A stretch of 64,000 bases of DNA from Ralstonia pickettii DTP0602 (GTDB lineage Bacteria; Pseudomonadota; Gammaproteobacteria; Burkholderiales; Burkholderiaceae). The stretch covers positions 930,001 to 994,000 of the forward strand of contig CP006667.1 in NCBI GenBank assembly GCA_000471925.1, given 5' to 3'. Position numbers and translations under genes: made by a program. The notes beneath the pieces were generated by a model. It saw nothing but the letters and a program-made list of their open reading frames with translations, made no database searches and was not told the origin of the DNA. Shown one piece after another: positions 24,164 to 32,553 of this stretch. Numbering within the stretch: position 1 is the first letter of the stretch; each line of letters starts with the position of its first letter.

Positions 24164-25669
24164 TCAGTCGCGCTGCCGCTCGTTGCCCGGCGTCTCGTAG
24201 TAGGCGCGCTTGGCGTCGTACATGCGGCTGTCCGCCAGCTTGACGGCGTCGCTGAGGCGGTCGCCCTGCACGCAGGTGGCGTGGCCGATGGAGAAGCTCA
24301 GCCGCGCGCCCGGATAGAACTGGTTGTTCAGTTCCACCACCTTGTCGATCTGTTCGACCACGGTGGCGGCGCCGCGCTCGTCGCGCCCCGGCAGCAGGAT
24401 CATGAACTCGTCACCACCGATGCGGGCCACGCAGGCCTGCTCGCCCACGGCCTTCTTCAGCACCTCACCGGTGCGGCGCAGCAGTCCGTCGCCGTCGGCG
24501 TGGCCGAACTGGTCGTTGACCACCTTCAGCCCGTTCAGGTCCACCGCCACCACGCTGACCGGCCAAGGGCCCTTGCGGCCCAGCCGTGCCAGTTCGTCTT
24601 CGTAGTAGGCGCGGTTGTAGAGCTTGGTCAGCACGTCGTGCTTGCCCAGGAACTCAACATAGGCCTCGGCCTTCTTGCGCGCGGTGATGTCGGTCAGCGA
24701 CACCAGCACCTGGTCCCAGTCCGCTTCGCGCCCCGGAAACACCGACCATTGCATGAAGACATCCACCGCGCGGCCGTCCAGCGCGTAGTTGATGACCTCG
24801 CGCTGCTGCCACAGCTTTTCATGCCAGAGGTCGATCAGCTGCTCGGCAAAGTGGATGCGCATGTCGTCGCGGAACACGTCGCCCAGCCGCGACAGCAGGA
24901 TCTGCTTCGATTCCGCGCCGAACATCAGCAGCGTCTGCTGGTTGACGTCGAGCACGCGGATCTCCTGCATGCAGCGCGAGACAAAATCCGGATGCACGTT
25001 GAGGAAGGTGCGGAAGTCGGTGATGCCGGCGGCGCGCACCTCATCCAGCAACATCTTGACCGCGCTGAAGTCCTCCACCCACAACGACACCGGTGAATGC
25101 TCGAACACTCCGAGCGCATATTGCTCGCTGTGGCGCAGTTCGCGCTCGGTGCGCACGCGCGCGGTGATGTCCTCGACCGACAGCAGCACGCGTTCCCAGG
25201 TGTCTTCATGGCCAGGCATCACCGTGGCCTCCAGCCGGATATCGAGCCGCTCGCCGTCGAGCGTGTAGTTGACGGTCTGGCTGGCAAAGCGCTTGCCGCC
25301 ATCCCACAGCTGGCCGAGTTCTTCCACGTGCTGGTCGAACATGTCGTCGCGGAACACGGTGTCGAGGTTGGCCACCAGGTCGTCGAGATCGGCCGCGCGG
25401 AACAGGTCGAGCGTGCGCTGGTTGACGGCGATCACGCGGATCAGCGCAGAGCACCGCGCCACCTGCTGCGGGTCGGCGCGCAGCCACGCGCGCAGGTCGG
25501 TAACGCCTTCGCTGCGCAACCGCTCGAAGTGCCGGCGCACGGCGCTGAAGTCTTCCAGCCACAGCGATACCGGTGCGAGCTGGAACAGGGTCGGGTAGTC
25601 GTCTGGGTGATCGCCAAGGTTGCCGGTATTGCCGGCGGGCGACGCCGCGGATGCACTGCTCAAGGCCAT
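24164..25669 (-). CDS. Diguanylate cyclase with two tandem PAS domains
   Basis: A 501-residue cytoplasmic sensor. Two homologous PAS modules (about 25-170 and 185-325) both begin with LAPVSLWLEDFSAV-like blocks and end with DITAR, so they arose by duplication. The C-terminal GGDEF domain carries the intact active-site RIGGDEF and the LYNRAYYEDEL, VDLNGLKVVND and FGHADGDGLL motifs. The RxxD product-inhibition site five residues before GGDEF is absent (EQAC). Predicted to make cyclic di-GMP in response to an unknown ligand. No membrane segment. Confidence 0.93.
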   Translation of the reverse strand: MALSSASAASPAGNTGNLGDHPDDYPTLFQLAPVSLWLEDFSAVRRHFERLRSEGVTDLRAWLRADPQQVARCSALIRVIAVNQRTLDLFRAADLDDLVANLDTVFRDDMFDQHVEELGQLWDGGKRFASQTVNYTLDGERLDIRLEATVMPGHEDTWERVLLSVEDITARVRTERELRHSEQYALGVFEHSPVSLWVEDFSAVKMLLDEVRAAGITDFRTFLNVHPDFVSRCMQEIRVLDVNQQTLLMFGAESKQILLSRLGDVFRDDMRIHFAEQLIDLWHEKLWQQREVINYALDGRAVDVFMQWSVFPGREADWDQVLVSLTDITARKKAEAYVEFLGKHDVLTKLYNRAYYEDELARLGRKGPWPVSVVAVDLNGLKVVNDQFGHADGDGLLRRTGEVLKKAVGEQACVARIGGDEFMILLPGRDERGAATVVEQIDKVVELNNQFYPGARLSFSIGHATCVQGDRLSDAVKLADSRMYDAKRAYYETPGNERQRD

Positions 25670-25812
25670 TCTCCTTTTTATTTTTTCCCGTGCTGCGCGG
25701 CGGTCTTTGCCGATGCCCGGGAACCAGCCGGGCCACCCCTCCTGCGCAACAGCGCACTAGGATAGGCGAGCAAGGCGTAAAAAGGGAGTGATGTTGCAAA
25801 TAGACGGCGCCG

Positions 25813-27249
25813 CTAGCCGGCCAGCCGCTGCACCACCGAGGCCAGCGTTCCCAGCGCGCGTTCGATCTGCGTCGAGCGTGGCGTGCCGCAGTTGATGCGC
25901 AGGCAGTGGTCGAAGCGTCCGGCATTGGAGAACATCACGCCCGGCATCACGCGGATGCCGGCCGCCAGGGCCTCGTCGAACACCGCTTCGGACGAGACCT
26001 GCGCGGGCATCTCCACCCACAGGTGCATGCCGCCGCGCGGCGCGCCCAGCCGCGTGCCGGCCGGAAAGCTCGCCGCCACCGCCTGCGCGAACCATTCGCG
26101 CTGCGCCTGCAGCCGCGTGCGCAGCCGGCGCAGGTGGCGGTCATGCGCGCCGGAGGCCAGGAAGTCCGCCGCCGCCATCTGCGACAGCATCTCGTTGGGC
26201 CGCGACAGCCCGAACTTCAGCATCTCCACGCGCGCCTGCCACTTGCCCGCGGCAATCCAGCCCAGCCGCATGCCCGGCGCCAGCACCTTGTGCAGCGAGG
26301 CGCAGTGGATCACGTTGCCGCTTTCGTCCCATGCCTTGGCCGCGGCCGGCGGGGTGTCGCCGTCGGCGGTGGCCGAGAAGCAGTCGTCCTCGATCAGCGC
26401 GATGCCGCGCGCCTCGCACCACTGCACCAGCCGCGCCTTGTTCGCATCCGGCATGATGCAGCCGAGCGGGTTCTGCAGGTTGGGCACCACCGCCACCGCA
26501 CGGATGTTGTCGTAGTGCTGCGCGGCCAGCTCCAGCGCCTCGAGCGAGATGCCGGTCTGCGGGCTGCAAGGGATTTCCAGCGCGCGCATGCCCAGGCTTT
26601 CCAGGATCTGCAGCAGGCCGTAGTAGGTCGGGGACTCCACCGCGATTACGTCACCGGGACCGGCTACCGCGCGCAGCGCCAGGTTGAGCGCCTCGGTGCA
26701 GCCGTTTGTGATGACGATCTCTTCCGGCGCCAGCTGCACGCGCGAGCGCAGCGCCTGGCGCGCCAGCGCGGCGCGCAGCGGGTGGTAGCCGTCGGGCTCG
26801 ACCGCTTCGCCGAACAGCATCGGATGGCGGCGCAGCGCACGGGCCGCGGCGCTGCGCAGCGCTTCGGTCGGATACAGCGACGGCGCGCAATAGGCGCCGC
26901 CGAGGTTGGTGTGCACATGCTGGTGCTGGCCGCGCGCCAGCAATCCGGAAATGCGCTGGTGGATGCCGACGTACTGCGCCGGATCGGGCAAGGCCGCCGC
27001 CGGCTCGGCCAGCGCCGCCAGCGGCGAACGCTGCGGCGCCGCGACGAAATAGCCCGAGCGCGGCCGCGCTTCCAGCAAGCCGTCGCTCTCAAGTTGCCGG
27101 CAGGCCTGCAGCGCGGTGGACAGGCTGACGCTATGCAGCGCCATCAGCGCGCGCACGGACGGCATGCGGTCGCCGGCGGTGAGCGTGCCGGATTCGATGG
27201 CGCGGCGATAGTGGCCGGCAACCTGGCGGTAGAGCGGGGCGGAATCCAT
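25813..27249 (-). CDS. MocR-family regulator (GntR wHTH plus aminotransferase domain)
   Basis: A 478-residue protein with an N-terminal winged helix (VAGHYRRAIESGTLTAGDRMPSVR, ACRQLESDGLLEARPRSGYFV) and an aminotransferase domain: ITNGCTEALNLALR, ESPTYYGLLQ, NLQNPLGC, EDDCFSA and the PLP lysine in SLHKVLAPGMRLGW. It is of the class that activates or represses a divergent gene; the divergent neighbour at 27425 encodes a DUF2917 protein. The ATG start fits the domain boundary. Confidence 0.9.
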   Translation of the reverse strand: MDSAPLYRQVAGHYRRAIESGTLTAGDRMPSVRALMALHSVSLSTALQACRQLESDGLLEARPRSGYFVAAPQRSPLAALAEPAAALPDPAQYVGIHQRISGLLARGQHQHVHTNLGGAYCAPSLYPTEALRSAAARALRRHPMLFGEAVEPDGYHPLRAALARQALRSRVQLAPEEIVITNGCTEALNLALRAVAGPGDVIAVESPTYYGLLQILESLGMRALEIPCSPQTGISLEALELAAQHYDNIRAVAVVPNLQNPLGCIMPDANKARLVQWCEARGIALIEDDCFSATADGDTPPAAAKAWDESGNVIHCASLHKVLAPGMRLGWIAAGKWQARVEMLKFGLSRPNEMLSQMAAADFLASGAHDRHLRRLRTRLQAQREWFAQAVAASFPAGTRLGAPRGGMHLWVEMPAQVSSEAVFDEALAAGIRVMPGVMFSNAGRFDHCLRINCGTPRSTQIERALGTLASVVQRLAG

Positions 27250-27424
27250 GGCGGCATCGTGGCGTGGTTGGCCGCATCGGTACAGATACAGAAGCGGGGC
27301 GGCTGTATCGTAACAGGGCGGAATTCGCTTTGCTGTTCTGGTCCGTGCGGTTCCGGGGTGTGCCTGCCGCGGGCGGGTGCCGGTCGATAGGCTGGAGTCC
27401 TGTGCCTGTTACCGGAGTCACGTC

Positions 27425-27805
27425 ATGCAAAGCGATCCTGAAGACACTTCCTCCGCATCACCCTCCGTGCGGCTCGCGGCCGGTCAGAGCCTGCGCATCC
27501 GCGTGGCGGCGGGCGCCGTGCTGCATGCCAGTGCGGGCGAACTGGAAATCGTCGGGCCGCCGCAATGGCTGGCCGATACCTGCCATATGCCGCGCCAGCG
27601 GCTGCGCGCCGGCGACACGCTGGTCGTGCCCGCACGCGGCTGGCTGGAGGTTGCGGCGCGGCGCCCGGGCGCGCTGGCGATCGCGCAACCGCCGGGTTTG
27701 CTGGCACTCGTGAAGGCCTTGCTCATGCGGCCTGCGCGCCCCGGCGGCTCGGTCCGCAAGCCTGCATCCCGCCGGATTGCCGACCTCGCGCCCGAAAAAC
27801 TATAA
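27425..27805 (+). CDS. DUF2917 domain protein
   Basis: A 126-residue cupin-like protein. The DUF2917 core is visible as RLAAGQSLRIRVAAGAVLHA, SAGELEIVGPPQWL, LRAGDTLVVPARGWLEV. Role unknown; such genes often sit beside MocR regulators, as here. A GGAGT site lies before the ATG. The C-terminal 30 residues are basic and probably disordered. Confidence 0.75.
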   Translation: MQSDPEDTSSASPSVRLAAGQSLRIRVAAGAVLHASAGELEIVGPPQWLADTCHMPRQRLRAGDTLVVPARGWLEVAARRPGALAIAQPPGLLALVKALLMRPARPGGSVRKPASRRIADLAPEKL

Positions 27806-27872
27806 AATTGCGCTCCGGCCGGCCTGGCACGTTTGTGTGCCCAACCCCCCGGCCGCAGTTCTCGGGTTCCCC

Positions 27873-29501
27873 ATGCTACGTCTAAGTGAAGTCAAACTCC
27901 CGCTCGACCATACCGAAAGCGACCTGGACGCCGCCGTGCGCGCCAGCGCGGCGCAGATCGGCGTCAAGGGAGACGGCCTGATCGGCTATACCGTGTTCCG
28001 CCGTGCCCACGATGCGCGCAAGCGCTCGGATATCAAGCTGACCTACATCATCGATATCGAAGTCAGTGACGAGGCCGCGGCGATCAAGCGCATGGCCGGC
28101 AAGCCGAACTGGAGCGTGACGCCCGACATGGAGTACCACTTCGTCGCGCGCGCGCAGGCCAGCAGCTCGCATCCGCGCCCGGTGGTGATCGGCATGGGCC
28201 CGTGCGGCCTGCTGGCCGGCCTGATCCTGGCGCAGTCGGGCTTCCGCCCGATCATCCTGGAGCGCGGCAAGGAAGTGCGCGAGCGCACCAAGGACACCTT
28301 CGGCCTGTGGCGCAAGAGCGTGCTCAACCCGGAGTCGAACGTGCAGTTCGGCGAAGGCGGCGCGGGCACGTTCTCGGACGGCAAGCTGTACAGCCAGATC
28401 AAGGACCCCAGGCACTATGGCCGCAAGGTGCTGAACGAGTTTGTGCGTGCCGGCGCGCCGGAGGACATCCTGTACAAGGCGCGCCCGCACATCGGTACCT
28501 TCCGCCTGGTGAGCATGGTCGAGAAGATGCGCGCCGAAATCATCGAACTGGGCGGCGAGATCCGCTTCGAGACGCGCGTCGACGATTTCGAGATCGACGA
28601 CGGCCAGGTACGCGGCCTGAAGCTGTCCAACGGCGAATACCTGGAAGCCGACCACGTCATCCTGGCGGTCGGCCACAGCGCGCGCGATACCTTCGAGATG
28701 CTGCACGAGCGCGGCGTGTTCATGGAGGCCAAGCCGTTCTCGCTGGGTTTCCGCATCGAGCATCCGCAGGGGCTGATCAACCGCAGCCGCTTCGGCAAGT
28801 TCGCCGGCAACAAGCTGCTGGGCGCGGCCGACTACAAGGTGGTGCATCACTGCAGCAACGGGCGTTCGGTCTACAGCTTCTGCATGTGTCCGGGCGGCAC
28901 GGTGGTGGCGGCAGCATCCGAGCCGGGCCGCGTGGTCACCAACGGTATGAGCCAGTACAAGCGCGCCGAGCGCAATGCCAACGCGGGCATCGTGGTGGGC
29001 ATCACGCCGGAGGACTATCCCGGCGGCCCGCTGGCTGGCATCGAGTTCCAGCGCAAGTGGGAAGAACGCGCGTTCGAACTGGGTGGCAGCAACTACTGCG
29101 CGCCTGGCCAACTGGTGGGCGATTTCATTGCCGGCCGGCCGTCGACCTCGCTGGGCTCGGTCGAGCCCTCGTACAAGCCTGGCGTGACGCCGACCGACCT
29201 GAGCACTTCGTTGCCGGATTACGTGATCGAAGCGATTCGCGAAGGCATTCCCGAGATCGACAAGAAGCTGCCCGGCTTTGCGCTGCACGATGCGGTGCTG
29301 ACCGGCGTGGAGACGCGCACTTCGTCGCCGCTGCGCATCCGCCGCAACAACGACGACTACCAGAGCATCAATGTGAAGGGCCTGTACCCGGCGGGCGAAG
29401 GTGCGGGCTATGCCGGCGGCATCTACTCGGCCGCGATCGACGGCATCGAAGTGGCCGAGGCGGTGGCGCTGAGCCTCGTCGGCGGCAAGGCCGCCGCCTA
29501 A
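27873..29501 (+). CDS. FAD-dependent dehydrogenase (COG2509 family)
   Basis: A 542-residue flavoprotein. A roughly 85-residue N-terminal domain precedes the dinucleotide-binding motif VVIGMGPCGLLAGLILAQSG (about 97-116). Family blocks follow: NVQFGEGGAGTFSDGKLYS, AVGHSARDTFEML, CMCPGGTVVAAASE and LYPAGEGAGYAGGI (second FAD contact). Substrate unknown in this family. The start ATG at 27873 gives the standard N-terminus; no strong ribosome site. Its stop overlaps the convergent neighbour's stop by four bases, so no terminator fits between them. Confidence 0.88.
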   Translation: MLRLSEVKLPLDHTESDLDAAVRASAAQIGVKGDGLIGYTVFRRAHDARKRSDIKLTYIIDIEVSDEAAAIKRMAGKPNWSVTPDMEYHFVARAQASSSHPRPVVIGMGPCGLLAGLILAQSGFRPIILERGKEVRERTKDTFGLWRKSVLNPESNVQFGEGGAGTFSDGKLYSQIKDPRHYGRKVLNEFVRAGAPEDILYKARPHIGTFRLVSMVEKMRAEIIELGGEIRFETRVDDFEIDDGQVRGLKLSNGEYLEADHVILAVGHSARDTFEMLHERGVFMEAKPFSLGFRIEHPQGLINRSRFGKFAGNKLLGAADYKVVHHCSNGRSVYSFCMCPGGTVVAAASEPGRVVTNGMSQYKRAERNANAGIVVGITPEDYPGGPLAGIEFQRKWEERAFELGGSNYCAPGQLVGDFIAGRPSTSLGSVEPSYKPGVTPTDLSTSLPDYVIEAIREGIPEIDKKLPGFALHDAVLTGVETRTSSPLRIRRNNDDYQSINVKGLYPAGEGAGYAGGIYSAAIDGIEVAEAVALSLVGGKAAA

Positions 29502-30763
29502 GCCTGCTGCAGGTACGCCGCGGCGCCCAGCGCCGCGGTGCGCCCGCTGGCGAAGCATGCCGTCAGCAGGTAGCCGCCGGTGGGCGCTTCCCAGTCGAGC
29601 ATCTCGCCCGCGCAGAACACGCCGGGCATTGCGCGCAGCATCAGCCGTTCATCCATCGCTTCGAAACGCACGCCGCCGGCGCTGCTGATCACTTCATCGA
29701 TTGGCCGCGCGCGCAGCAGCCGCAGCGGCAGCGCCTTGAGCGAGATGGCCAGCGTGCCGGGGTCGTACATCGCGTCCTTCAGCAGGCATTCGCGCAGCAG
29801 CGCTGCCTTCACGCCCGTGATACCGAGCCGGCTTTGCAGGTGGCTCGACAGCGAACGCGAGCCGCGTGGGTGGTTGGCCTCGGTGCTGACCTGTTCGGCG
29901 TTGTGCGAAGGCAGCAGGTCCAGGTGGATGACCACGTTGCCTTCGGCTTCGAGGCGGTCACGGATCGGTGCCGACAGCGCATAGACCAGGCTGCCTTCGA
30001 TGCCGTTCGCGCTGATCACGAACTCGCCCTGCCGGTAGTGCGGATGGCCGTCGGGATCCGTGAGGGCGATGGCCACCGGCTTGACCGGCGTGCCCGCGAA
30101 GCGCGAGGCAAAGCCTTCGCTCCACGCCACATCGAAACCGCAGTTGGCCGGCCGCAATGGCGCAATCTCGACACCGCGCTCCGCCAGTCGCGGCACCCAC
30201 GCGCCATCCGATCCCAGCCGCGCCCAGCTTGCGCCGCCCAGCGCCAGCACCACGGCGCGAGCCTGCACGGACACTTCGCCGTGCGGCGTAGCGAAGCGCA
30301 GGGTGTGCTGCGCGCCGTCCTCCCAACCCAGCCAGCGATGGCGCATATGGAACTGCACGCCGGATTCACGCAGCCGGTGCAGCCAGGCGCGCAGCATCGG
30401 CGCGGCCTTCATGTCGGTCGGGAAGACGCGGCCCGAACTGCCGACAAAGGTGTCGATGCCAAGCCCATGCACCCACTCGCGCAGGGCCTGCGGGCCGAAG
30501 CCCGCTAGCATCGGCGCGATCTGTGCCGCGCGGGTGCCATAGCGGCCCAGGAAGGCCGGCTCCGGCTCCGCATGCGTCAGGTTCATACCGCCCTTGCCGG
30601 CCATCAGGAACTTGCGCCCGACCGACGGCATCGCGTCATACAAGGCCACGCTGACACCCTGTGCCGCCAGCACTTCGGCGGCCATCAGCCCGGCCGGGCC
30701 GCCGCCGATGATGGCAACGTCGGTACTGGTGCTGTGCAGGGAAGGGTTGAGGGAAGAGGGCAT
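29498..30763 (-). CDS. NAD(P)/FAD-dependent oxidoreductase, HI0933/BaiN family
   Basis: A 421-residue flavoprotein. The FAD motif DVAIIGGGPAGLMAAEVLAA is near the N-terminus, then VGRKFLMAGKGGMNLTH, a strong family marker, GSSGRVFPTDMKAAPML and the C-terminal AGGVRFEAMDERLML and GEMLDWEAPTGGYLL. Related BaiN enzymes reduce unsaturated bile acids in gut bacteria, but most homologues have no known substrate. An upstream in-frame TTG (30775) is possible; I use the ATG. Confidence 0.87.
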   Translation of the reverse strand: MPSSLNPSLHSTSTDVAIIGGGPAGLMAAEVLAAQGVSVALYDAMPSVGRKFLMAGKGGMNLTHAEPEPAFLGRYGTRAAQIAPMLAGFGPQALREWVHGLGIDTFVGSSGRVFPTDMKAAPMLRAWLHRLRESGVQFHMRHRWLGWEDGAQHTLRFATPHGEVSVQARAVVLALGGASWARLGSDGAWVPRLAERGVEIAPLRPANCGFDVAWSEGFASRFAGTPVKPVAIALTDPDGHPHYRQGEFVISANGIEGSLVYALSAPIRDRLEAEGNVVIHLDLLPSHNAEQVSTEANHPRGSRSLSSHLQSRLGITGVKAALLRECLLKDAMYDPGTLAISLKALPLRLLRARPIDEVISSAGGVRFEAMDERLMLRAMPGVFCAGEMLDWEAPTGGYLLTACFASGRTAALGAAAYLQQA

Positions 30764-30855
30764 GGGGAAGCTCAAGGGACGGCGAGGGTGTTTCCGCCGC
30801 GGATTATAGAGCCTGCGGCAGCGCTAGAATGACGGTTTCCCCGAGTATTGCCATC

Positions 30856-31431
30856 ATGTCTTCCGCCGCCACCTCCGCAGACACCGTCATTGCCGCCACC
30901 CGCCACTGGCTGGAGCGCGCCGTGATCGGGCTCAATCTGTGCCCGTTCGCCAAAAGCGTGTATGTGAAGGAACAGGTCCGCTACGTGGTCAGCACGGCCA
31001 CGGAAGCGCCGGATGTGATGGACGACCTGGAACGCGAACTGCGCCTGCTGGAGGCAGCCGACCCTGCGCAGATCGACACGACGCTGCTGATCCTGCCGGA
31101 TGCGGTGGCGGACTTCCTCGACTTCAACGACCTGCTGTATTTCGCCGAGCGCCTGCTCGGCAGCCTCGGCCTGGAAGGCACGCTGCAGATCGCCAGCTTC
31201 CATCCGCACTACCAGTTCGCGGGCACCGAGCCGGACGATATCGAGAACTACACCAACCGCGCCCCGTATCCGATTCTGCACCTGCTGCGCGAAGACAGCA
31301 TCGCGCGCGCGGTGGCGGCGTTCCCGGATGCGGCGGATATCTACGCGCGCAACCAGGCCACCATGCGCCGCCTCGGCCATGCCGGCTGGCAGCGCTGGAT
31401 GGCGGGCGAGGACGAGCCGCGGAAAGGCTGA
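30856..31431 (+). CDS. DUF1415 family protein
   Basis: A 191-residue protein of unknown function. Family features: HWLERAVIGLNLCPFAKSV at the N-terminus, TTLLILPDAVADFLDFNDLL, and a highly conserved ASFHPHYQFAGTEPDDIENYTNRAPYP region (His/Tyr/Asp rich), here about residues 115-140. An earlier ATG at 30829 would add nine residues; neither start has a clear ribosome site. It meets the convergent methyltransferase end to end with no gap. Confidence 0.85.
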   Translation: MSSAATSADTVIAATRHWLERAVIGLNLCPFAKSVYVKEQVRYVVSTATEAPDVMDDLERELRLLEAADPAQIDTTLLILPDAVADFLDFNDLLYFAERLLGSLGLEGTLQIASFHPHYQFAGTEPDDIENYTNRAPYPILHLLREDSIARAVAAFPDAADIYARNQATMRRLGHAGWQRWMAGEDEPRKG

Positions 31432-32265
31432 TTACGCCGGTGTGGTGAAGAAGCGCTCGCGCATCTCCTCCAGCCCGAGTTGTTCCAGCACGTCCTCGAG
31501 CCGCTCGGCCGGGCGCCGGCGCGGCAGGTCCTTGTATTGCGCGATGATCAGCTCGTTCTTCATCGAGTGTTCCCAGCCCACCAGCTCGGTCACGCTGACC
31601 TGGTAGCCGTGCGCCTCGAGCTGCAGGCAGCGCAGCACGTTGGTCACCTGGCTGCCGAACTCGCGCGTATGCAGCGGATGGCGCCAGATCTCGGTCAGCG
31701 GGTTGCCGGCCAGCAGCTTGCCCTTGTGCTTGCGCAGCACGCTTGCGACTTCCGCCTGGCAGCACGGCACCAGCACGATATGCCGCGCCTGCTTGGCCAG
31801 CGCGAAGCGGATCGCGTCGTCGGTCGCGGTATTGCACGCGTGCAGCGCGGTAACCACGTCCACCTTCGGCGGCAGCTCCGGCGAGGTGATCGAATCCGCC
31901 ACCGACAGGTTCAGGAACGACATCCCCGGAAAACCCAGCCGCGCGGCCAGCGCCTGCGAGGTCTTCACCAGCTCTTCGCGGGTCTCGATGCCGTAGATGT
32001 GGGAGTCGTCCTGCAGCGTCTTGAAAAACAGGTCATACAGGATAAAGCCGAGGTAGGACTTGCCGGCGCCATGGTCGGCCAGCGTGACGCGGCCGCGGTC
32101 TTGCTTGACCTCCTGCAGCAGCGGTTCGATGAACTGGAACAGGTGGTAGACCTGCTTGAGCTTGCGCCGGCTGTCCTGGTTCATCTTGCCGTCGCGCGTC
32201 AGGATATGGAGTTCCTTGAGCAGCTCGATGGACTGGCCGGGGCGGATTTCGTGGGTATTGGACAT
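31432..32265 (-). CDS. Class I SAM-dependent methyltransferase
   Basis: A 277-residue protein. The Rossmann core begins VTLADHGAGKSYLGFILYD (motif I, atypical DHGAGKSYL), followed by IYGIETREELV (acidic ribose contact), DVVTALHACNTATDDAIRFAL, and VLVPCCQAEVASVL. The DxHAC and VPCC blocks are shared with the GSTCD/Methyltransf_32-like group, whose substrate is unsettled; RNA modification is one guess. The start is ATG 32265; GTG 32277 would add four residues. Confidence 0.8.
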   Translation of the reverse strand: MSNTHEIRPGQSIELLKELHILTRDGKMNQDSRRKLKQVYHLFQFIEPLLQEVKQDRGRVTLADHGAGKSYLGFILYDLFFKTLQDDSHIYGIETREELVKTSQALAARLGFPGMSFLNLSVADSITSPELPPKVDVVTALHACNTATDDAIRFALAKQARHIVLVPCCQAEVASVLRKHKGKLLAGNPLTEIWRHPLHTREFGSQVTNVLRCLQLEAHGYQVSVTELVGWEHSMKNELIIAQYKDLPRRRPAERLEDVLEQLGLEEMRERFFTTPA

Positions 32266-32553
32266 GGGGGACTGCACAGGCTGGCAGGGCGCGGCGCGCC
32301 CTGGAATGCCGACAGTTTACCCAAAAGTCCCGCCGGGCCCCCGCCGGCGCAGGTGGCCCAGGTGGCGCAGGTGGCGCAGACCCCACCTCGGCAGGGTATG
32401 TTGTGCGCTCAAGTTTGGCGACCCTTCTGCCGTTGGTCATAGATCGATAACAAGCGGAGCGCCGGCGCCATGGCCGGCCGTCCCGCAGTGCGGTACTGCC
32501 ATGTGGAACAGCCCGTGGCGGGCTGCCTCTCCACAAGAACAGTCGGGGGACTC

